64,000 nucleotides of DNA from Eucommia ulmoides (GCA_016647705.1 CM028335.1:35292212-35356211), one strand, 5' to 3'; counted from the first letter of the stretch, positions 13,001-23,501 are shown. Notes: generated by a model from the sequence alone, not told the origin. Translations and numbers: made by a program.

Positions 13001-16000
13001 ACATCCCGAAGCAAAATAAAATATTCGTTTAAGCCCAGACCAATTTAGTCACATTAAATTAAGTATTTCTACTCTCTATTAAATTAAGTATTTCTAACTC
13101 CTCTAGAGTTTAAAACTCAAAACTCACTTAATCTCCTTTGCAGTAGCGTGTTTCTTTTCAAAATATATGATATATATATATATATAACTTTGTAAAATAA
13201 CTTTATATGTGGTGGCCACCATTAAGCACCGTACACTACAATTTTACAAGATGTGTTATTAAATTGTCTTTCTTTGATCCTCATGTTACTCAACTTCTAT
13301 TTGACTACTTTCCTAGATATATCCCTTTAGACCGCATCATTCATGGTCATAGGATAACAAGTTAAAGTAACAATATCAAATTTCTGAATCATAACATAGT
13401 TCAAAGTCATAAAAACACAATTAGATCATTATTAATGGTCTATATATATAGGGCTCACACAATAAGAAAGCAAGGATATATTACTTTCTCCCTATGTGGT
13501 CGTCTTAAAGCACATATAGTATGATTTACATCCTATGATATTATGCTCACAAAAAATGAGGATGTCATTCTAAATTACCGTACGAATCTAAATCCAATCA
13601 CTACATAAGTGATTGACTTGAGAACTTCAAGCTAGTATCTCCTCGAGTATTTACTTGAAATCTTACATTCGGCTATTCTCAGGCTACATGAAGTGGGGGA
13701 AAACTTTCATATTCTATTTTTTTTTTTTTATAAAACTCATCTTGGTTTATCCAAGAAAATACTGTAAAGAATTCTCTAATTCAATCTTCCAAATTTCTAA
13801 AGTCTCATCTCGCACACTATCTCAACGTCGGGTTTGGTTGCTGTGTAAGTAGCCAACCATTAGCCTAGTCACATCTACCATCATGGTAATAAAGCGTGAT
13901 ATATCAAATATCCTAAATTATTCATCATACTTTTAATGAATACAAATATAGTATGAAATGTAAATGTGCATTGTGGTACAAGTATATAAAGTTAATAAGT
14001 CTAACATATCTTTTACAATCTACGAAAACCCAAAGACCTTACATGAGATTGGAACAAAACTCTAGAAATAGGTTCGGTTAAGGGATTATCCACCATTTTA
14101 CTCGTAGAAATATGCTTGAGCACCATTTCTCTATGTGAGACTCTATCTCGGATGTAGTGATATCAAGTCTGAAGATTTTTTGTCTTTTCATGATACTCAA
14201 GATCCTTGACATATGCAAGTGCAATTATACTATCACAATGTATGGTTACAGTATCTGCAGAATGTGGTATTATCTTAAGACTTTTTAAAAATCTTTTTAA
14301 CCAAACAACCTCTTAAACAGCTGAAGTATAAGCAACATATTCAGCTTCCTTAGTGGATAATGCTATGCAAGATTACTTTTTTCTAGACCATGAAATAGTA
14401 CTGTTACTGAGTATGAAAGCATATCCTGATATCGACTTACATTCGTCCAAGTCACCACTCCAATCTATATCACTATATTCTTGCAAATGTATATATACAT
14501 CATGATAGAAAAACATATAGTCTGCGGTTCCACAAAGATACCACAAGATCCTTTTAATTGCTCTTCAGTGAACAATTCTTGGATTGCTTTGGAAACAACG
14601 AACCAACCCCACAACATAACATACACATCATGGTATACATTAGGCTTCCAATTGAACTTGCAAATGGTATGCGGGACATCTCTAATTTTTCAACATTAGT
14701 TCTAGAACAATGATCAAGACTCAAGGTACTACCCTTCTCAACAGGAGTGTCTATGGGCTTAGCATTATGCATTTGAAATCGTTCAAGTACCTTCCTGATA
14801 TAAGTTTCTTGAGACAAACTAAGAAATTTCTTAAAACGGTTTAATAATTTTAACCCCAAGTACATAATTCGCTTCACCTATGTCCTTCATATCAAAAGTA
14901 AAGGACAACCACTCTTTAATGGAGATAATCATCCCTATGTCATTTATTGCCAATAAAATATTGTCTACATATAGAGAGAGGAAAATAAAATCCTTCTTCG
15001 ACCCGCTTTATATAAACACAATAATCTTCATCAATCATGATAAAGTCAAAAGAAATTATGTCTTGATGAACCATTGTCTAGATTATTGTTTTAGGCCATA
15101 AATAAGACGTTTTAGCTTCTACACTTCGCGCTCTTGTCCCTTGGCCATAAAACCAATAGGTTGATCCATGCAAATTACCTCATCTAGTTCTCCATAGAGA
15201 AAAACAGTCTTAACATCCATTTAAAAAAGTTCTAAATCTAAATGGGCGACAATGGCTAGGATTCGGTGAATGGAGGCAAACCTAACAACAGGTGAAAACA
15301 TTTTCTCATAGTCTACACCTTCTTTTTGAGTATAACATTTCGCCACAAGACGAGCTTCATAGTTATCAATTGATCCACCTGCCTGACTTTTAATCTTTAA
15401 AACCCATTTGTTTCTAATAGATTGTCGTCCAGACAGAAGATCAACTAGTTTCCATACTTGACTCTTTTGCATAGAACTAATATTATCTTTCATTGCAGTT
15501 ATTCATTATTTAACAGCAAGCGATGATAAAGCCTTTTAATAAGAGGAAATATCGTCTTCTTTTAGTGAAGAACACATGAAAAAATCCTCATCAATCCCAA
15601 ATAGACGTCGAGGAATATTTCCACGTTGACTTCTACGTAGCTAAAGAGTTGGGAATTATTTTGTGGTACACTCCCACCATTCTCTAAATCTCTCCCACTA
15701 TCCTCGGCCACCATTGGCGTATTTGTAGAAGGATAAGGATTAATTTCTCCACCCTCTCTCTATGTGATAGTGTAGAGTTATCACTTGACTCATTCAACTC
15801 ATAAATTTCTTTATTACCTCTTAGTTCACCTTTGTTTGGAAACTCATTTTCCATAAATTCGATATCATGTGACTCAATCTCAACCAGTACACCATCAGAA
15901 CGTTCATGTAACATCATATATCATTTGGAGTGATCTGGATATCTAATGAATATGCACTTTTGAGCTCTAGGGTCCAATTTTTCATGTACATGTGATGTTA

Positions 16001-19000
16001 CACAAACATAACCTGCATACCCCCATGGTCACAAGTGCTCTAATTCTGGTTTAAAACTAGTCCATAACTTATATGGTGTTGATGGTATTGACTTGGAGAG
16101 CACTCTATTAAGGATATAGGTTGTTGTCAATAAAGCATTGCCCCAAAAATTGATTAGTAGATTAGTATGTGCCATTATTGACCTAGACATATCCAACAAA
16201 GTTCGATTTTTACGCTCAACTACTACATTTTTTTTGTGGAGTACCATGAATCGTCAAATGTCTAATGATGCCTCTATTATCACATAAGCCCTTAAATTGT
16301 TCAGACAAATACTCATGTCCTTGGTCAATACGTAAAATCTTAAGATTTTTACCTCTTTGATTCTCAACTAAATAAACAAATCTTTGGAAGCAATCCAATG
16401 CCTCTAATTTGTGAGAAATGAGATAAACATAAGCAAAACACGAGTATCAATGAATATGATAAAATAATTCGCACCATGTCATGCTCTAACATTCTTAGAA
16501 CTGCAGATGTCAGAATGAACTAACTTTAAGGGAGATATAACCCTTCTACCCTTTCCCAAAGGCTTTCTTGTGACCTTTCCATCCAAATAAGATTCACATA
16601 CAAGTAAGTTAACTCTAGATAGTAGATCTAAAAGTCTTTCTTGTGACCTTTCCATCCAAATAAGATTCACATACATGTAAGTTAACTCTAGATAGTATAT
16701 CTAAAAGTCTTTCTCAAGCTGACCTCGTCATTCTTTCTTGTCCAATATGATCAAGTCTTGCATGCCATGTAATAGAATCATTATTACTAGAAATTAAATA
16801 GGTATCAAAATATAAAGAATCGTCAACATCTAGTACATAAAATTTATCTACGATGTGTCCACTACCATAAAACACAGAGTATAAATAAAATTGAACAGAG
16901 TCTTTAGTGAATTACAGAAAGAAAAACCTAGTTTGACCATAGCTGCAACAAACGTCAAGTTTCGTCGAACTCCAGGAGCATAGAAAACATCATAGAGAAG
17001 CACGGTGCATCCAGAACGCATCTTTGATTGATGTGTTCTAATTCCTAACGCATCTTCGCTAGTGTTATTCTCCATGTAAATACGTTGACTCCCAATTGGA
17101 ATTTTGTGATACTTAATGAACCTTACTCGATCTTTTGCAACGTGTCTTGTTGCTCCAGTATCTATAACCCAAACAGGAAATGAATGAGCAACCAAGATAT
17201 AAATGCAGACATAGGCATTATTTTGAAAGATAAAGTTGGTTTGTACCTTCTTCGGCTCAGTGTATTCACAAGCGAAGTAACCAAGTTTATCACAGTTGTA
17301 ACACTTCAGCTTAGACTTGTCCTTCTTTCCTCCATGCTTGTCTTTTTTATACTTTCTGCCCTTTCTCTTTTTATACACATATCTTTCTATTACTCCTTAT
17401 TGTGCTTTTTTCTACCACTTTTACTTAGACCCAAATGTCTGGCGATGGCTAGACTCAGCGACAAACATAGAAGTATTGCTTTGTACCTCCAACTTCTCTG
17501 CCTCCAATTTCAAATGACATTGTAATTGGGTAAAAGTTTTGATAGGTTCATTGTGTATCATTGTGAGCTTCATGTTCTCCCAAGAATCAGGCAAAGAGCG
17601 AAGCACTACAAGGATCTGTTGCTCAATAGATAAGTTGTTACTAGTTACCTTTAGGTCGCATATCATAGCCGACATTTTCCGAAGACGCTCAACCATCTTT
17701 GTTTTGGGAGACATCTTATAAGTTTAAAACTTAAGTATCAAGGCTCGTGACCTAGTTGATGCTGTACCGGCAAATGCCAACTTCAAGACATTCCACATCT
17801 CTAGTGCAATGGCATAACCTTCATAATCACCAATCTGATCATTGTGCATATCGCTTAACATAGTAAATCTTGCATTACTATCTTTCTTGGCCCAATTTTG
17901 AGAGGTTTTCATCTTACGCCGGTGTTGGGTAAATTATATTCTGGAGGTGATTCCATGTTATATGTCAGTGTTTCCAAAACCTCTCGCTTATTTAGAAAAT
18001 ACTAGATCTTATGATGTCAAATATCGTAGTTATCCCCATCCAGTTTCTCAACTTTAGCAAGGTCCGCTACTATATTCGTTAAAGTCATTTCACTATATTT
18101 TATGCACATTATGATATTAGTACACACTAATTATTTTACCTCAATAATTGAAACTAAAAATAACACAAATCTCTATAATATAAGATCGAAAATTTCACTA
18201 TACTCACAATCTTCTCTTATATTTATAAATCCAAATATTATTTTCTAGATACATTATTCGCAAAACAAAAGTGAAGAAAACATATCTCAACTCATTGTTG
18301 CCCACAAATTTTAATTTCATGTTTTTCTAAATAAATATAATATGTATACCAAAATAACTAATCATGAAACTTTCACACATAATTCATGTTCATAATCAGA
18401 TAAAATAAAATAAAATAAAATTTCAAGACATCGTATACAAGTAAGCATGATGATTGATAGATTGTAACTTAAACATGCATGTGTTATATATAAACAGTAT
18501 GAAGAGATATATATGTCTCAATGTTGGCCTAGTGGTTGTTGGGTTCCATTTGGCATCCTAAGGGCATGTGTTAGACCCCCTTAAGGCTCAAAGGTTTTTC
18601 CTCCTTTTTGAAGGAAGGATTTTTTTTTAAGCCGCCAGGATTCGAACACGCGACCCATCATACACAAAAAATGGCCGCCACATGCTGATGCCAATGAACC
18701 AACACAACGTCTCCTTAAAACCATGTGAATAAATATTAATAAACAACACACCATTTCAGCCATTTTATTAAATAAACGAAACAACATTATTTTGCATCGT
18801 CTTCTTCACACAGTCAGAACCAGTAAGTTGGCCATGAACAGTGCATGAAATTCTACATTTTCAATCTTTAAAAGTCATAAAATCAACTGCAAGTCCAATT
18901 TTTTTATGAAATTTATATTGTTGGACTCGTAATGAAATGTATAATATTTCTATATAAAAAAAATTAGAAATATTAAAAAAAAATTAAAAACCTATTTTCG

Positions 19001-22000
19001 GCCATTAATGACAAAACGATTTTCTTCCATGAAAAACTATTGTTCATGCATTATAACAACAAGATCTGGCAAAACGAGTGTATAAAACTCTGATACCAGT
19101 GTAGACTTATGTGGAAATATTAAAACATAAGTGTACTTTTCAGATTCGGAAGACTTGTTTGCAACCCGTTCTTCATTTCTTCTTTCGTCGACAAGAAAAG
19201 TACTATTAAAGTATTTTTCGATAATATCCACAAACTCACTGACTAAGACTATTCAAATTTTTTGTAATCTGATGAGATTATAAACCTTGGAGATATCTCA
19301 ATGTTTATTTATAGAAAAAATCTCAAATGATGTGTCATTTCCAATGGGTGTCTATAGAATAGACGTAATCCTTGAGGCCAAAAGGTGCACCCATTCACAT
19401 CGTGACTATCCATGAAACTTAGAGCCCATGTGGACACTCCACAGGTCGACCTGACCTGCTTGACCCCGAAGCACTTTCCTTTATCAAAGAAAATACTCTT
19501 TTAAGTTATTGACCGTGGAGCTCTTCTATTTTTATTTTATTTTTGTGGATCCGTAGGTGCTATATTTCTCGATGTAGGTTACATAGTCGAAAGACCACTT
19601 TGTTGTGGACAATTTGCTATGAGATGGTCGTTCTAACCATATAATAAAATAAACACTAATATTACAACAACAATAATTTTTTACATGAAAAACCTTAAAC
19701 ATACGACAATGATCTACACTATTCATTTGAGTTTGATGTTCCATATTGTGTAAATTTTTCCCTTTGAGAAGGACTACTTGGAATTGACTTCCTTGAGATT
19801 GCATTGGCTTGGATATCTTACGAATCATTGTTCTCTGTTTATTTTTTAACCTAATTTTATCCACACTTCACAAGGAAAAAACAAATTATTCACCACTTTA
19901 GTAAAACCTATTCATTTGAAACCTTATCAACACTATTTGATTGAAGGAAAATCTTTCCTAAAATATTCTAGCTCGACTTTCTTCAATTTCCACCAAGGGG
20001 AAAACAATGACAACTTTGTAAATTTTTCTAGGTATTCCACAATTGTCATTCTTCTTATCTCCAACATGATGAACTCTAGTTCCTTTTCTAGCCATACGCT
20101 ACTCAAGAAGTGTTCTTGAAGAAACGTCCCTTTTAACTTTTCCCTTGTGTAGGCCTCTTCCGCATGTATAAGCTTATATTTCTCTAACTCCCACCAACTG
20201 TGTGTAATTTCTTGTAGTTGATAAGAAGCTTGATTCACTTTCTTAACATCAATACTTGTAAACATATCAAATCTTTTTCCATTGCTATGATCCACTTTGT
20301 TGAATCAAAAGTGTTGGTAGTCCCTTCAATACAGGTGCATCCAATTGCATGAATTCTATTTTTTTTTGAATGCGACCCTTATTGCAACTTATTATTTGGA
20401 TCATGTGACTATTGTATTTGTTGTTGTTGCATTTATTAGTTGTTGTTGTGCCAACCGAACTTGTCTTTGCATTAATTATATTATTTTGGTATTTATTCTC
20501 TTTCGTATTAGTTGATGTATGTTTGTTTTATCTCTATGATTCCGTCTATCAAAGAAATCATAACTCAAGGCTAATACGATTATATAGTAGTAATGTTCCT
20601 AAAATACAAAGTTTATTTATTCACAAGGGGTAGCACAAAAGAAGTTCTAGAAGCCCAATTTAATCCAAGGTGGAAGTTTCATTAGGTCGATTTCTAAGGA
20701 TCACAATCTAAGCTCTAATACAGCTACAACTACACAACCCAACTCCAAAATAAAGGTAAAGAAGGACAATCACCGCGTAGCCATCAGTTTCCTTTTGATC
20801 ATGCAAGGCTATTTCTATCGAATAATTATTCACTAATAAAACCAAGATAAAATCAATGACATTAATCAAACCAATAAATTTGTCCTTACGTTATTCAAAA
20901 AACAACTAGAAGAATTAGTAGTTCTCTATTTAATTTAAAAAATGACCCTGAAAAGAAAAAGAAAATCATTGAATCCCCACGAACAATAAAGGTTATAAAA
21001 AGAAGAGAGGGTGTCCTTGAACTAACTAAATTTCATCGAATCATGTTGTCTCCGTGAAATCTAATACTCTTATTCTGAAAACACATAATTCACTCTAGAT
21101 AACCTTATAGTTGGTAAGTAACCAACAAATTAACCAGGTAAACAAATGGGATTAAAATCTAACTAAGCCAATAATTCAAAAATCTTATTCAAAACATGAG
21201 TCAACGTTAAACCGTGCAATTAGTTTAAAATGTTAAACTATCAACGTATAGCCCTCAAGGACGGGGTCCAGATCATATTTGGACTGAAAGTCAATAATCT
21301 AAAGTTATGTTTAATCAATAGTTCTATGAAACTAAAAGTCATAGCACAATAAATTTTAAATAGTAGTTGCCGACCTAGTTTTCAAATTTTGAATAATTTA
21401 AGTATATCAAAATGGCCTACAATGGATTATTTCAGTAATTATGTTATTTTATTTGAACGAATAATTTTTTCGAATAGTATTTCCATGATATTTTATAAAT
21501 AACTAGAAAGCCAAAAGATTAATTATAAATAATACTTTTAAAATTTTCAATAACTAAAAAAACAGTAAAATACTTATAATATTTTGATAATATTTCAAAT
21601 AATTAGGCAAGTGATCAATTACTTGCCTCGATACGACAACTAATTTGTTTGATTGATTGATCAATAAATCTCTTTCACGGTCACATTTATTGATAATTAA
21701 CTATTAGAATATCCATGATAGATTTCGAGTTGAAAAAAAATTAAATCTTATTCTAAAACTTATTATTCTAATAATCAAATTCGCATATCATCTTAAGTCT
21801 ATCCATAATTATGTTTACATTAACATAATATACTAAAATTCTTCGTCTACGTTGATTACATAAATAATGAATATTCATAATATACTTTAAATAAAGTTTC
21901 ATTAAAATATTATATACATATACATATATATGTATATGTATATTAAATATAATTATATGGATCTATACAACAACTAAATCATTGTTCTAATAATAAAAAC

Positions 22001-23501
22001 TATATTGTGGAAAACGAACAAGAAAATATCTTACAATGATCAACCAAATAATCTTTGTCTTTTTCCTGTCTCTTTTATTTTTTCCATTTTTCCATTTGCT
22101 GGAGAATGACCTACCAATCTTTCTACAATTTTTTCTCTAAAGCCTGCGACACAGACCAAGTCCCCAAACATATATGTATATGGGTTTATGTCAATAACAC
22201 ATCATAAACCTATGAATATTTTAATCCCTTAATTACACTTTTAATTTAAAAGTTATATAAAATTATAAAATACTCGTAAATAATATCAAACTATTTAAAA
22301 TCTATATAACATGTCACTTATCAATATCAAATTTGTAATAAAAATTGATAAACAGAATACGGGTATTATAGATACAAAAAGCAAACTTTGAACGCAAACT
22401 TAAAAAAATTCAAATCATCAAGAGACAAAGTGGGACCTCACCAAATCTTTTGAAGTGCAACGTGAAATTTATTGCAATAAATTTCATCATGGCTATTTTT
22501 GAGAGGAAAAAAAGGCAAATGAAAACAATTTTTTTTTTTTTTTGAAGATTCAGAAACTTAATCAACAAGTTTTTTGACTTATAAGGTATGGATCTTGGGG
22601 AGTGTGCTACACATATGGAACATGGTTTGGAATTAAGGGTCTAGTTGCTGGTGGAAGGACCTACCGAAATAGCTATAGCATCAGAAGAGCTTGTGACTTC
22701 CTACTATCGAAACAGCTTCATTCCGGCGGTTGGGGAGAAAGCTACCTTTCTTGTCAAAACAAAGTAAGAATTCTTCATTGCAAGTAGATTTTTCCCTTTC
22801 TATTTTATATAAGCTTAACTTTCTCCAATGAAGTATAAATCTTGTAAAATATTGCTATTTTTGTTTGTCTTTTCAACGGATTTTAAACTTGATTTTAAGG
22901 AAAAAAATCATATGCATTTGAATTTTGCTTATGTGAGAGCAGGTGTACACAAATATTGAAGGAAACAAATCACATTTAGTAAACACTGCATGGTCTATGT
23001 TGGCTCTTATTGAAGCTGGCCAAGTAAGTTTTAAATTGTCTAAAAGCTTTGATTGCTGAATGCATGGACAGAACAATTTTACTTTTTTTATAAATTGTTT
23101 AAATTTAAAATGTTAAGAACTAATTTGAGGCCTTATTTTCTTAAGCTATTACTATTGTACTTCAATGCATTAGGTTGAGAGAGATCCAATCCCATTGCAT
23201 CGAGCTGCTAAAGTGTTGGTCAATTCTCAAATGGAAAATGGTGACTTTCCACAACAGGTATTATGACAAGAAATTTGTGTTGGGGAGGGGGGATGGAGGG
23301 GATTTTTGATACTATTTGTGTATAAATGTTATTGATTGTATTCTTCTTTTCTTGTTTTTCTCTTAACAGGAAATTATTGGAGTATTCAACAAAAATTGTA
23401 TGATAAGTTATTCTGCCTTCAGAAATATTTTTCCGATTTGGGCCCTAGGAGAATATCTTAATTGTGTATTATCTCCAACGAAACGTAAAATAGTTGTGTG
23501 A
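15..23501 (+). CDS. Oxidosqualene cyclase, C-terminal ~314 residues (9 exons; 5' part outside window)
   Basis: Membrane-associated enzyme family that cyclises 2,3-oxidosqualene to sterol or triterpene skeletons. Exons read: 15-137, 289-387, 834-890, 1018-1064, 7432-7575, 22586-22763, 22943-23023, 23174-23257, 23370-23501 (stop TGA). Every junction is GT-AG and the frame is kept throughout, including the split Gln and Trp codons around exons 4/5 and 5/6. The catalytic DCTAE motif is encoded by exon 1 (Asp codon 114-116). QW-type repeats are seen as [17 protein letters not shown] and QMENGDF, and the end is the family-typical [16 protein letters not shown]...[14 protein letters not shown] resembles cycloartenol/cucurbitadienol synthases (family knowledge); product specificity cannot be read because the N-terminal half, including the MWCYCR region, is absent. 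Family proteins are about 760 residues, so roughly 60% lies upstream. No frameshift or premature stop is seen in the exons, so the gene may be intact despite a 15-kb intron. Confidence 0.93.
3565..4533 (+). CDS. RRM-domain ORF1-type protein of the LINE
   Basis: A 322-residue ORF. Residues ~15-95 form an RNA-recognition motif: RNP2-like VFVDSIP near residue 20 and RNP1-like KYGFVRFA near residue 60, with the expected beta-alpha-beta spacing. The remainder is low-complexity, Ser/Lys/Glu-rich and without a recognised domain. Some plant LINEs carry an RRM-type ORF1 for RNA binding in place of the DUF4283-zinc-knuckle type (established knowledge); position inside a TSD-bounded, poly(A)-tailed insert supports this. 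A retrogene of a host RRM protein is the alternative. The start at 3565 is the first ATG of the frame; a second at 3571 is equally plausible. The intact frame suggests a fairly recent insertion. Confidence 0.65.
   Translation: MGMMDGLKLRELRDRMFSVFVDSIPEKMGWRGLRFMFQWHGVVCDVFIPNKKRVRSNSKYGFVRFATMEEEGREIEVLNGIRVHGEVIKVRWEFQTYLSVVNREIVGVGEIPARKESARCNFSSSSSFDGPEKIGFALGKKIVSSVISNKKVESTINENDNSNFESDRRVIEFDGLKTNSPTASPTGSWLREHPIHLINGMRVGPKFSNEKMETNFANSVGLSPKEGFQDGVESKQSYDFGRRKLGLREDRSGKIVKAQAIGNGSEDRVLAPVCSKNGPLSNVKEIVQEDKGRFNNWEEVLAFLEVKSLSKNMIKVMIERLT
4716..4800 (+). repeat. GTAGTT-rich simple repeat
   Basis: Runs of gtagttgtagtt interrupted by aatggtagttgg, lying in the 3' non-coding part of the RRM LINE. 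Possible slippage product. Confidence 0.85.
5455..6835. repeat. ~700-bp imperfect tandem duplication in intron 4
   Basis: Units about 5455-6155 and 6156-6835 share the same order of blocks: gatgattaaa near the start; ggttgaccaatattcat / ggttgaccgatattcat; tattcgattttg; cctttatttaatgaatcaaa; a tgatttcctagttga block; ttaccttatctt; and gtatacaatg.tgttgattttac. Divergence is substantial, so the duplication is old. It lies in the distal part of the long-LTR-like repeat. Confidence 0.75.
7432..7575 (+). CDS. Oxidosqualene cyclase exon 5, isolated between two giant introns
   Basis: Encodes [15 protein letters not shown]...[10 protein letters not shown], including the conserved YVECTS block and one QW motif. 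Acceptor at 7430-7431 (TAG), donor GTTCG at 7576. It is flanked by introns of 6.37 kb and 15.01 kb, both inflated by transposons, so this 144-nt exon is the one most exposed to skipping. Skipping it would keep the frame (144 = 3 x 48) and remove 48 residues. Confidence 0.92.
7933..8227. mobile_element. Tourist-like (PIF/Harbinger) MITE
   Basis: 295-bp AT-rich element with inverted ends GGGCATGTTTGAACAA / GGGCCTATTTAATAA (right end read on the - strand), flanked by TTA at 7930-7932 and 8228-8230. TTA target duplication plus GGG-starting inverted repeats is typical of PIF/Harbinger Tourist MITEs. Internal aattaagt/acttaatt blocks give further self-complementarity. No coding capacity. A hAT-type MITE with longer TSD is less likely. 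Confidence 0.6.
8606..9364 (-). pseudogene. RNase H (RVT_3-type) domain of the LINE ORF2
   Basis: 252 codons. Residues ~90-230 form a plant LINE RNase H with the acidic catalytic set visible: LNSDGS, AEFFAL, IEVDS and REANDAAD. It would degrade the RNA strand of the RNA/DNA hybrid. The domain frame is uninterrupted and ends near the element's 3' end, indicating modest decay here compared with the deleted RT. Confidence 0.85.
9325..9609 (-). pseudogene. zf-RVT domain of the LINE ORF2
   Basis: Residues with [20 protein letters not shown] and, further on, [18 protein letters not shown] reproduce the reverse-transcriptase zinc-binding module (Trp/Phe-rich helix then C-x-x-C...H...C). It overlaps the next fragment in another frame, so a frameshift separates zf-RVT from RNase H. 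Confidence 0.8.
9928..10110 (-). pseudogene. Reverse transcriptase C-terminal (thumb) remnant of the LINE
   Basis: Contains [20 protein letters not shown], a pattern recurring after the RT domain of plant LINE ORF2. The YADD-containing palm that should precede it by ~300 residues is absent. Stops separate it from the zf-RVT fragment; 9610-9927 is degenerate sequence of the same ORF. Confidence 0.65.
10252..10917 (-). pseudogene. LINE ORF1 low-complexity C-terminal region
   Basis: 221 codons, Ser/Asn/Pro/Gln-rich, no recognised domain, in sequence with the knuckle segment upstream. Such extended disordered tails are common in plant LINE ORF1. It ends shortly before the RT remnant, marking the internal deletion junction between about 10110 and 10250. 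Confidence 0.55.
11089..11556 (-). pseudogene. LINE ORF1 middle part with CCHC zinc knuckle
   Basis: 155 codons. Residues ~1-45 ([12 protein letters not shown]...[15 protein letters not shown]) are the standard DUF4283-to-knuckle linker. The knuckle [14 protein letters not shown] keeps Cys-X2-Cys-X4-His-X4-Cys. It is followed by a disordered Ser/Asn/Gln-rich tail. It belongs to the same ORF1 as 11683-12156 but is separated by in-frame stops. Confidence 0.75.
11683..12156 (-). pseudogene. LINE ORF1 N-terminal part, DUF4283-like
   Basis: 157-codon frame starting [10 protein letters not shown]. The second half ([20 protein letters not shown]...[13 protein letters not shown]...[11 protein letters not shown]) matches the DUF4283 pattern seen in plant LINE ORF1 proteins, an RRM-like RNA-binding fold. 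The frame breaks at a stop before the continuation at 11556, so ORF1 is interrupted. Expected role is binding LINE RNA. Confidence 0.75.
12478..12848 (-). repeat. Copia 3' LTR
   Basis: 371 bp, TG...CA on either strand (+ strand TGTAGAC...CCAACA). It abuts the polypurine tract tctcccactcg (complement) at 12849-12859. About 75-80% similar by eye to the LTR at 19100. Confidence 0.8.
12849..14239. other. Copia 3' non-coding tail
   Basis: About 1.4 kb between RNase H and the polypurine tract. AT-rich, with a short (AT)n tract near 13170-13185 and no coding signal. Confidence 0.5.
14240..14553 (-). pseudogene. Copia RNase H
   Basis: Reading the - strand gives a [19 protein letters not shown] segment, then ISWSRKK, a stop, and [12 protein letters not shown]. 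These keep the first Asp and the catalytic Glu of copia RNase H. One in-frame stop separates the two halves. Confidence 0.8.
14554..15493 (-). pseudogene. Copia reverse transcriptase
   Basis: The fragment at 15221-15493 has [29 protein letters not shown].. and [16 protein letters not shown], the classic N-terminal RT block of copia. The fragment at 14554-14877 has [22 protein letters not shown] and IGSLMY from the RT-RNase H connection. The palm with YVDD lies around 14880-15220 and is broken by stops. Confidence 0.82.
16029..16676 (-). pseudogene. Copia integrase
   Basis: Several short frames. LVHSDICS carries the first Asp of the D,D-35-E core; LRIDQGHEY carries a second Asp-like region; then [14 protein letters not shown] and [14 protein letters not shown] from the integrase C-terminal core. 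Frameshifts at about 16216-16250 and 16480. A ~60-bp direct duplication lies at 16562-16701 (ttcttgtgacctttccatcc seen twice). Confidence 0.78.
16848..17378 (-). pseudogene. Copia nucleocapsid knuckle and aspartic protease
   Basis: 176-codon frame: a basic start, then a knuckle reading [14 protein letters not shown] in which the usual His is Tyr and the last Cys is displaced (degenerate), then protease active site [12 protein letters not shown] (DTG). A GAG-pre-integrase-like segment follows. The mutated zinc ligands are evidence of decay. Confidence 0.8.
17421..17912 (-). pseudogene. Copia gag (UBN2-like)
   Basis: Two fragments (17724-17912, 17421-17714) in different frames. The second has [19 protein letters not shown] and the following ...[12 protein letters not shown], the usual C-terminal half of copia Gag. 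Structural capsid protein in an intact element. Frameshifted. Confidence 0.75.
18510..18790 (-). mobile_element. Possible SINE with tRNA-like Pol III box B
   Basis: The - strand carries GGTCGCGTGTTCGAATCC (around 18639-18656), which fits the Pol III box B (GGTTCGAnnCC pattern). A weak box A-like TTGGCATCAGCATGTGG lies about 35-40 bases upstream on that strand. It sits in the non-coding 5' leader of the copia element. No clear TSD or tail was found, so it is tentative; a chance B-box match is possible. Confidence 0.3.
19100..19473 (-). repeat. Copia 5' LTR
   Basis: 374 bp aligned to 12478-12848. The complement of a TGGTATCAGAG primer-binding site lies directly to its left (ctctgatacca, 19088-19098). 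Shared blocks include gtatttttcgataatat and tgtgtcatttccaatg. Confidence 0.8.
19530..20730 (-). pseudogene. Ty3/gypsy gag fragment with degenerate primer-binding site
   Basis: The frame 19933-20295 reads [20 protein letters not shown]...[13 protein letters not shown]...[20 protein letters not shown], the retrotransposon-gag pattern (WW.LE, F..F, M.V.EY..KF..LS). It continues in 19532-19864. Upstream on the - strand, at about 20705-20727, TGTATTAGAGCTTAGATTG resembles TGGTATCAGAGCTTAG, a gypsy PBS. The element is cut off at the copia 5' LTR, so only its 5' part remains. A 5' LTR should lie right of 20730 but was not delimited. Confidence 0.65.
20731..22585. other. AT-rich end of cyclase intron 5
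   Basis: No coding signal. The left part may be the LTR of the gypsy fragment. It contains a 32-nt perfect AT-rich palindrome at 21912-21943 (centre atatat) and a T-run near 22530-22544 shortly before the exon 6 acceptor. Confidence 0.5.
21912..21943. repeat. 32-nt perfect AT palindrome
   Basis: atatacatatac followed by its mirror complement; every base pairs about the centre. Could extrude a cruciform; common in AT-rich introns. Confidence 0.85.
22586..23501 (+). CDS. Oxidosqualene cyclase exons 6-9 and stop
   Basis: Compact 3' end with introns of 179, 150 and 112 bp. Exon 6 carries [15 protein letters not shown] and the [11 protein letters not shown] block. Exon 7 carries [14 protein letters not shown]. 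Exon 8 carries [11 protein letters not shown] and [10 protein letters not shown]. Exon 9 carries the C-terminal FPIWALGEY. The tail after GEY ([14 protein letters not shown]) is a little longer and more basic than the short tail I remember for cycloartenol synthases. The 3' UTR should follow 23501; no unambiguous AATAAA was identified close behind the stop. Confidence 0.93.

Larger units (their letters stand above)
12478..19473 (-). mobile_element. Decayed Ty1/copia LTR retrotransposon with both LTRs
   Basis: LTRs at 12478-12848 and 19100-19473. Both start TGTAGACTTA on the + strand and align end to end, with roughly one base in four or five different. On the - strand the order is 5' LTR, PBS (TGGTATCAGAG, initiator-Met tRNA type), gag, CCHC, protease, integrase, RT, RNase H, a ~1.4-kb non-coding tail, polypurine tract (CGAGTGGGAGA) and 3' LTR. 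The Gag-PR-INT-RT-RH order defines copia. Many stops and frameshifts: inactive. No matching 5-bp TSD was found (ctcag versus ctttc). Confidence 0.88.

Noticed and set aside
18639-18656. Candidate tRNA gene from a B-box match
   Set aside because: No acceptor stem or anticodon arm can be formed; listed only as a weak SINE candidate.
12473-19478. 5-bp target duplication of the copia element
   Set aside because: Flanking pentamers ctcag and ctttc do not match; the element is old and the TSD cannot be supported.
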